Assembly: GCF_950023065.1 (NCBI RefSeq)
Contig: NC_088677.1
Coordinates: 79,695,469-79,759,468, forward strand
Length of the DNA: 64,000 nucleotides
From: Planococcus citri
Taxonomy: Eukaryota; Arthropoda; Insecta; Hemiptera; Pseudococcidae
Direction of reading: 5' to 3'
In this document: positions 58,140 to 64,000 of the stretch, piece after piece
How positions within the stretch are numbered: position 1 is the first letter of the stretch
How the letters are laid out: the number at the start of each line of letters is the position of its first letter
Translations under genes and position numbers: made by a program
The notes under the pieces: model-generated
What the model saw: the letters and a program-made list of their open reading frames with translations, nothing else
What the model was told of the DNA's origin: nothing
Database searches by the model: none

Positions 58140-59830
58140 AATTTGTGAAAAAGACTTGCATGAAATTTTTCAAACCGTACAAAGGTAGATCGAAAGAGCA
58201 GGCAAAAATTCATCACCTGTCAAAATTATCAAGCGCTAAAATGCATTTTTCGATTTTTGGTGAATTTTTAAAAATCAAATTTGGGCCAAAAATTGAAAAG
58301 AAAATCAAAATTTTACCAAATTGACCAAGAAAGCTGAAATTTGACATATACCCTATTTTCGATCAGCCAAATCGATTGGAAACGGTTTCAACCTGTTTTG
58401 AGCAGTTCTGGAGCCTCCAGCAGATTTCTGGAACGTGAAATTTTCACAAAATTTCATCGAATGAAGTTAGAAATCCGAAATTCAAGCTGCACTTCAACTT
58501 AAACACGTTATTATGTTGATTGCGGGTGATTTAAAGTCATTTTGGAGCCTCCAGTAAATTTTTAAAACTAGAAGTTTCCACAACATTTCATCAAAATGAG
58601 TTATAAGGCAGAAATCAACTCTGCAAACGAATTTGGATACCCTATGAAGTCGACTTCAGATGGGTTTCAAGTCCTTTTGAAGCTTCCAGCTACTTTTTGG
58701 ACCTTCACGGCAGATAAGGTGTTGGTTATTTCTCAAACTTGATGTTTTCCAGTCCGAAACATGTTTTTGTCCACTCAATTTCATATTTCTCAAGATGCAG
58801 GCAAATTCAATCCTTTTTAGAGCATCCATCAGATTTTTAGAAACTTCTGTTTTTCAAAAAATACAACAAAATCTGTCCGAATTCATTATTTATCACGTAT
58901 TGTGCAGGGTAAATTTTGGCATTCCAACTCCATTTGATGAAATTTTGTAGGAATTTCAAGTTTCAAAAATTTACTGGAGGTTCTAGTAAGTTCCAAAAAG
59001 TCACTGGAGGCTCCAAAACGACTCAAAATCCACCTACAGTCGACTGAATAGCGTATTGAAATTAGTTTGCAGAATAAATTTCGGCTTTTCAACTTCATTT
59101 GATGAATTTTTGTAGAAATTTCAGGTTTCAAAAATATGCTGGAGGCTCCAGTAACCTCCAAAAATCACTGGGGGCTCCACAACGACTTGAAATATACCTA
59201 TAATCGACTTCATGACGAATTAAAATTTGTTTACAGAATGAATTTCGACTTTCCAAGTCCATTTAATGAAATATTTTGTAGACATTTCAAGTTTCAAAAA
59301 TCTACTGGAGGATCGATTAATTTACAAAAAGTCGCCAGAGGCTCCAAAACGACTTCAAATCCACCTACAGTCGACTTAATGACGTATTGAAATTAGTGGC
59401 AAAAATTCATCACCTGTCAAAATTTTCAAGTGCTAAAGTGCCTTTTTCGATTTCAGGTGAATTTTTGAAAATCAAATTCAGGTCAAAAATGAGGGAAAAA
59501 ATCAAAATTATACCAAATTGACCTGCAAAGCTGAAATTTGGGATATACCCTGTTTTTGACATGCCAAATCGATTGGAAACTGTTTCAAACCGTTTTGAAT
59601 AGTTCTGGATCCTCCAACAGATTTTTGAAACTTGAAATTCCCACAAAATTTCATCAAATGGAGTTGAAGAGCCGAAATTTATTCTGCAAACTAATTTCAA
59701 TAGGATACGTAGTCGACTGCAGGTGGATTTCAAGTCGTTTTGGAGCCTCCAGCGACTTTCTGAAAATTCCTGGAGCCTCCAGCAGATTTTTAAAACTCAA
59801 AATTTTTACAAAATTTCACCAATCGTTTTT
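58140..59830. mobile_element. Further foldback-family sequence, tandem or rearranged
   Basis: Directly after the palindrome the family's interior starts again (GGTAGATCGAAAGAGCAGGC, TTTTTCGATTTTTGGTGAA, AATCGATTGGAAACGG), then CTGGAG/CTCCAG units at 58,410-59,390. A third start appears at 59,400. Terminal repeats and poly-C tracts are missing, so these are internal pieces of one or two damaged copies. Confidence 0.75.
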
Positions 59831-61600
59831 TTTTAGAAAAACTGAGAGTGAGACAGAGGTCATGAGGGGTCACATGTCCCTCAAACGAACTTGAGAAAGT
59901 ATTTTTGACTTCGCGGAGCCCATCTCAAGAGATTTATGCGCAGAAAATAATATTTAAAAATACAGGAAGTTCATCAATTTTGCAATTTCTACAACTAAAA
60001 AATTGTACAGGTGCAGGTAATTATGGAAGGATAAACTGGAGACAGTAGGGGCATTCTCCAAATTACGAAACCAGAAAACAAAAATCATCCATGACTCACG
60101 TATAGGAATTCCCTTCAAAATGACGAGATGGCAACTCTGGGCATAATAATTACTTCCAGAGTCTCATCGCAGCAGCGACTGCGAGAATTAAGAAAAAATG
60201 GGCGTTTTGATATCGATGTTCAACATGTACATACATTCTGTGTAATTGCACTCTTTACTCGCCCCTCCTCCTCGTACAACGTACATCCTCTCGTTACTTC
60301 TTAATACACTAATACGTAACAATTAACAACACGTTATTTAAATATAGATCGGCGTGCTTAATTTAACAAACACATACATATTCTGGGTAAAATATCCGCC
60401 CGGATGAGAGTATGTAGTAGGAATAGGAAACCTTGTAGCGTATTCTAATTACACGTACTTACCTCTACCTATTATAGGTGCAGAAAAAAGTGCAAGTGCG
60501 TGTGTGCAACGTGCATAATAATGCATGTACGAGTGTACGATACGAGTATACATCGGGCTAACAAGTTTTAATACTCATCTCTCGACGATGAGTAAATTAT
60601 GTAGTATTTTGACGAAGGAATAATAATAATAAAAGAAGAAGAAAAAAATGAAACACATTAAAGCCCATGTATGCATAGTAGTATACATACTACTGTTTAT
60701 ATACTGGCGCGCTAATTAAAATGAAACGGGTTGCGAAATGACGCGAGGGCGAGAGGGAGGAAACGCATAATTAAAAAGAAGTCACACGGATAATACGATT
60801 ATACACATAAATATGGCGAAGTGCAGAAGAAAATAATTGCATCTTTGAATGCAATCTGAACCTGCATAATTCATGCTTCGGCATGCATTAAAACCGCCCG
60901 TAAATTGCCATCAACGATGCATTTAAAAAGATAAATTTTTGTAACCAATATGTCGGTGTTTGCTTTTTATATAATCCGGTTTACGCGGCGGCGCGGCAGC
61001 GTGTAGAATTTACATTTTACTCGCGACTGTGCCATGCCAGCCGCCATATTCGTCTCGGATGATACTGTATTTAAATGTATACGAAATGACATTAAAATGA
61101 TGGCTGATGCGAATTACAGTGATTCGTAAATTTGGCTATGATTGTATAAATTTCACTTCGAATGCGAAGAGTACGAGTAGGTGAGTAGTTGGTGCTCGTA
61201 CTGCTCGTGGAGGAAAACTAGCTGACTCATAAGATTGGAATTTTTGCTATGATAGGTTATTGTAATGTTATTTATATGATCTCTAAATCAGATGAAGATA
61301 ATTCGATCGATATTAATGTATATGATGCTTGTCAAAGTATTATTACGCAGGCTGATCGATCGATTAATGATTTGCTTATAGAAACAGGAGTGGCAAGAAA
61401 AATGATTATCGGTGCTTGAATTGAAACGAGAACTGCACACATTCGTCAAATGATATACTCGTACCATTCCCTTGGTATTCTTAAATGCTTTTTCGAACCA
61501 GACCAGAAAAATTGTTTCAAAAATACTGTACCAGACGAAATTTAGCCCAGCTATAACCGTTATTACATCTAGGTAGTGCATAAGTGAATCAACCATGTCA
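59830..61600. other. No supported gene
   Basis: Mixed DNA; a 102-codon minus-strand frame at 61288-61596 has no recognised domain. Confidence 0.35.
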
Positions 61601-62310
61601 CAGTAATGAGAATTTTCGAAACTCTCACTGCTCCAAAATAATAATTGTTTTTCAGTGTTTTCATATTTTCCAAATTACAATAGGTATTTCAGAATAATTT
61701 ATAAGCTTGTATTGCTTCTAAATTAAGAAATTTCTAGTTTTTTTTCATAGTTTGCATTGTTTTAAAATTTACAAAATTTCAAATCAATTTCCCGAATTCC
61801 CCATCGCTACAATTTCATAAAGTTTTCAATAAATTTTCAGAATTTTGCATTGCTGCTGAGTTAGGAAATTTGCAATCAATTTTTAGAATTCACATTGCCT
61901 CATAAATAGTCAAATTTAGAATAATTTTTCAGAATTCTTATTGTCTTTAAATTAAAAAAATTTCAAATTCAATTTTCAAGTTCATATTGTCCACAAATTG
62001 TAAAACGTTTACTCAATTTTTGGAATTTACATTGCCTCCAATTTTTCAGAATTCTCATCTTCTTCATAAATATTACAATACTTATTTCATATAATTTTCA
62101 AGTTCACATTATCTGCAACTTACAGAACTTTTAATCAATTTTTGGAATTCTCAGCGTCTCTAAATACAAATTTTCATATTATTTTTTTTAGAATTTCCAT
62201 TGTCTTCAAATTTATAAATTTTCAAACCAATTTTCAGAACTTGCTTTTTATTCTAAATTAAGAATTAAATCTTATAAAATATGTTAAGAATTTGAATTGC
62301 CTCTAAATTA
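61600..62310. repeat. Degenerate array of about 60-75 bp units
   Basis: Units share 'CAATTTTYAGAATT', 'CACATTGYCTC' and 'AAATTAYAAAATTT'. About ten copies, strongly diverged. Confidence 0.65.
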
Positions 62311-62319
62311 CACGAAAAA

Positions 62320-62760
62320 AAATATGGGTAATTTTTACAAAAAAATTTATCTAAATACTGGTATTTAGCACAATTAAGTACCAGATCCCATTCAATAATT
62401 TTTACTGTAATCGTATAGTAAAAATTATCATTTTAATAAATTTTGCTATAGGTACCAATAGTAAAAATCATTTTGTTTTAATAATTTTTACTAAATCATG
62501 AAAATAAAAATTACATGTTTCAATTGTACAAAAATTAGTTCAATTACTCATTTTGAAGTAATTTTCAAATTATAAGTAAAAAGTTGAAAATTATTCATGT
62601 CAAGGTAATTCTTACTATACTTATGGCTATAGGTAGACAAAAGATTAATGAATGAATTTTTAGTTAGCAAATGATATCATAATTCATAACTCAATTTCAG
62701 CATTATTTTTGCCCCATTATCATGTACTACATAGGTAATTCCAAAGCATTTACCTATCCA
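62320..62760. other. AT-rich DNA with AATTTTTACT motifs
   Basis: AATTTTTACT and its reverse complement AGTAAAAATT alternate several times (62,390-62,530), giving potential hairpins. It may be the body of the SINE-like sequence to its right, whose head lies on the minus strand. Confidence 0.35.
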
Positions 62761-62792
62761 ATTTTCCTACGAAAAATCTGTCACCTACCTAC

Positions 62793-62885
62793 TTACCTCA
62801 CGGGGATTCGAACCTGAACCTGCGTCCCTAAATTTCCTATTCCTACGTACATGCCCTAACCACTCAGCCACGAATTCACTACGAG
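62793..62885 (-). mobile_element. tRNA-derived SINE head or tRNA-like pseudogene
   Basis: On the minus strand an A box TGGCTGAGTGGT (62859-62870) and a perfect B box GGTTCGAATCC (62804-62814) stand at the distance found in RNA polymerase III tRNA promoters. The would-be acceptor arms do not pair (GAATTCG against TGAGGTA), so this is not a working tRNA. It fits a tRNA-derived SINE head or a decayed tRNA of the Ser/Leu long-arm kind. Confidence 0.65.
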
Positions 62886-62961
62886 GGTTGAGGCATTAAA
62901 ATGATATATTTGTTTGGTAAACGCCCCACCAAACCACTCCCACTTGGAATTTACAGCTAAC

Positions 62962-63040
62962 AGACCGGGGGTGTAACAGGGTACAATGAAACACAGCTGG
63001 TGATGGAATAGACTGGGGGTATAGCAGGGTACAATGAGCG
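62962..63040. repeat. 48-bp spaced direct duplication
   Basis: GACCGGGGGTGTAACAGGG and GACTGGGGGTATAGCAGGG, each followed by TACAATGA, stand 48 bp apart. Confidence 0.8.
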
Positions 63041-63119
63041 GCAGGTGTTCTACAAGTCCCCTTTTCCCTTTTTTAGGATTTAATGCATTAAAATAATGAA
63101 CTAAAATTGCAATTACTCA

Positions 63120-64000
63120 GCAATTACTAGTACAATATTGTACATTGATCTCTGTAGGTCATCTTCTGTTTTGGCTAGTATTGCTTGATCATCTGCGAAT
63201 AGTACTGTTGATATTTCCTGCTTTCTGTCTGTTTTGATCCCTTTTGGCTTCATTTTCTACCATTCTTTTACCATGTGATCCATGTACATGTTGAATAAGA
63301 CACAAGACAGTGGGCATCCCTGGCAAACTCCTCTGTTTATTTCTGCTTGTTCTGCGAGTTTATTTCAAATTCGTACACTTTTTCTAGTGTTCTTATATGT
63401 ATATATGCTGTTTATTACCTTTCGCATTTTATATGTTATCTCTTTATCTTTTAGGACTTCAGCTTTTTTTCTATTGACCGTATCACATGCTTTTTTCAGG
63501 TCTATAAAGCACATGTGTGTTTCTAGGTTGTATTCGATCCTTTTTTCCATCAGTAATTTTACTGTAAAACGTGCGTCAGTGCATGATCTTCCTTTTCTGA
63601 ATCAGTTTAGACTTTCTGACAACTTTTCTTCTGCATGATCTGCCAGTCGTTTTGCCAGTATTTTTGCATATATCTTATAGCAGGTGTTGAGTAGACAATC
63701 TTATTCCTCAGTAGTTTTTCAGGTTTGACATATCACCTTTCTTGAACAGTGGCATTACAATTGCTGTTTTGAATTCTTCAGGTACCTTTTCTTATTGGTA
63801 CATCCTATTTAGGAATTCCAGCAGTCTTCTTTTAAATTCACCAATTGCGTGTTTGTACAATTCTGTTGGTATGCCACCTTCTCCTGGAGCTTTTGCATTT
63901 TTTGCTGTTTTCAAAGCTTCTTGTAGCTCTTTAAATGAAATTCTGTCTTCTGTTTCTCCAATTTCATCTTCTACCTCTATCTTTGTATCTTGTGCATTTT
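63120..64000 (-). pseudogene. LINE reverse transcriptase, running off the right edge
   Basis: Minus-strand non-LTR RT. From 64000 downward: NAKAPGEGGIPTELYKHAI (RT finger), FKTAIVMPLFKKGDMSNLKN, then after frame breaks motif A in MCFIDLKKACDTVNRKK near 63,465-63,515, the VCQGCPLSCVLFNMYMDHMV block near 63,285-63,345, and motif C in LFADDQAILAKTEDDLQ near 63,158-63,208. Several in-frame stops are visible, so it is dead. It ends soon after motif C, so the 3' part is missing; the 5' part lies outside the window. The exact clade is unclear. Confidence 0.85.

Noticed and set aside
62793..62885. Functional tRNA gene
   Set aside because: A and B boxes are good, but the acceptor and T stems do not pair.
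1..64000. CRISPR arrays, bacterial operons or an integrated bacterial segment
   Set aside because: Tandem arrays here have diverged or very short units without regular unique spacers, and no bacterial-type genes or ribosome-binding sites are seen.

Overview
This window looks like animal, most likely insect, nuclear DNA. It is AT-rich and gene-poor, it has no bacterial-style packed genes, and its only recognisable coding sequence is transposon-derived. The non-LTR reverse transcriptases resemble insect RTE-like, Jockey and I/Jockey types. TACCTA-type runs and the lack of any host gene with clear homology fit a large arthropod genome. A sap-feeding hemipteran such as a scale insect or mealybug is possible, but that is a guess.

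Layout. 1-7 kb: unassigned AT-rich DNA with a degenerate tandem array (2.6-3.9 kb) built on GATCGATCATG. 7.2-8.9 kb: a GC-richer minus-strand block holding a decayed macro-domain (ADP-ribose binding/hydrolase-type) pseudogene. 10.4-18.2 kb: copies of a foldback family rich in the near-palindrome CTGGAG(C/G)CTCCAG, a 33-bp satellite, and an RTE-like LINE inserted in one foldback copy. 18.55 kb: the single best candidate for a host exon, a signal peptide followed by a splice donor. 20.1-21.5 kb: an LTR-retrotransposon remnant. 23.0-24.6 kb: a second foldback family. 24.6-30.2 kb: very long degenerate arrays of AAAAATGAACAATTTTT-like units. 32.0-34.6 kb: a 115-122 bp tandem array carrying the core TTCGCGAACG.

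36.6-39.0 kb: a minus-strand LINE with reverse transcriptase and RNase H, split by two small inverted-repeat elements. 41.7-44.6 kb: a Jockey-like LINE containing a MITE and, separately, a pogo/Tigger-like element that itself contains a Tc1/mariner-like element (three levels of nesting). 46.7-48.7 and 56.2-58.1 kb: two complete copies of the TA-flanked foldback family; the second is an almost perfect palindrome with arms of about 0.85 kb. 50.5-54.0 kb: a third, about 3.5-kb inverted-repeat structure. 54.9-55.3 kb: a hAT-type MITE with a perfect 8-bp target duplication. 62.8 kb: a tRNA-derived SINE-like sequence. 63.1 kb to the end: another LINE reverse transcriptase, running off the window.

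No set of host genes working together can be supported here. The main story is layered transposition: element boundaries and target duplications let the order of several insertions be read directly. All calls come from reading the sequence by eye; no alignment or database search was run.
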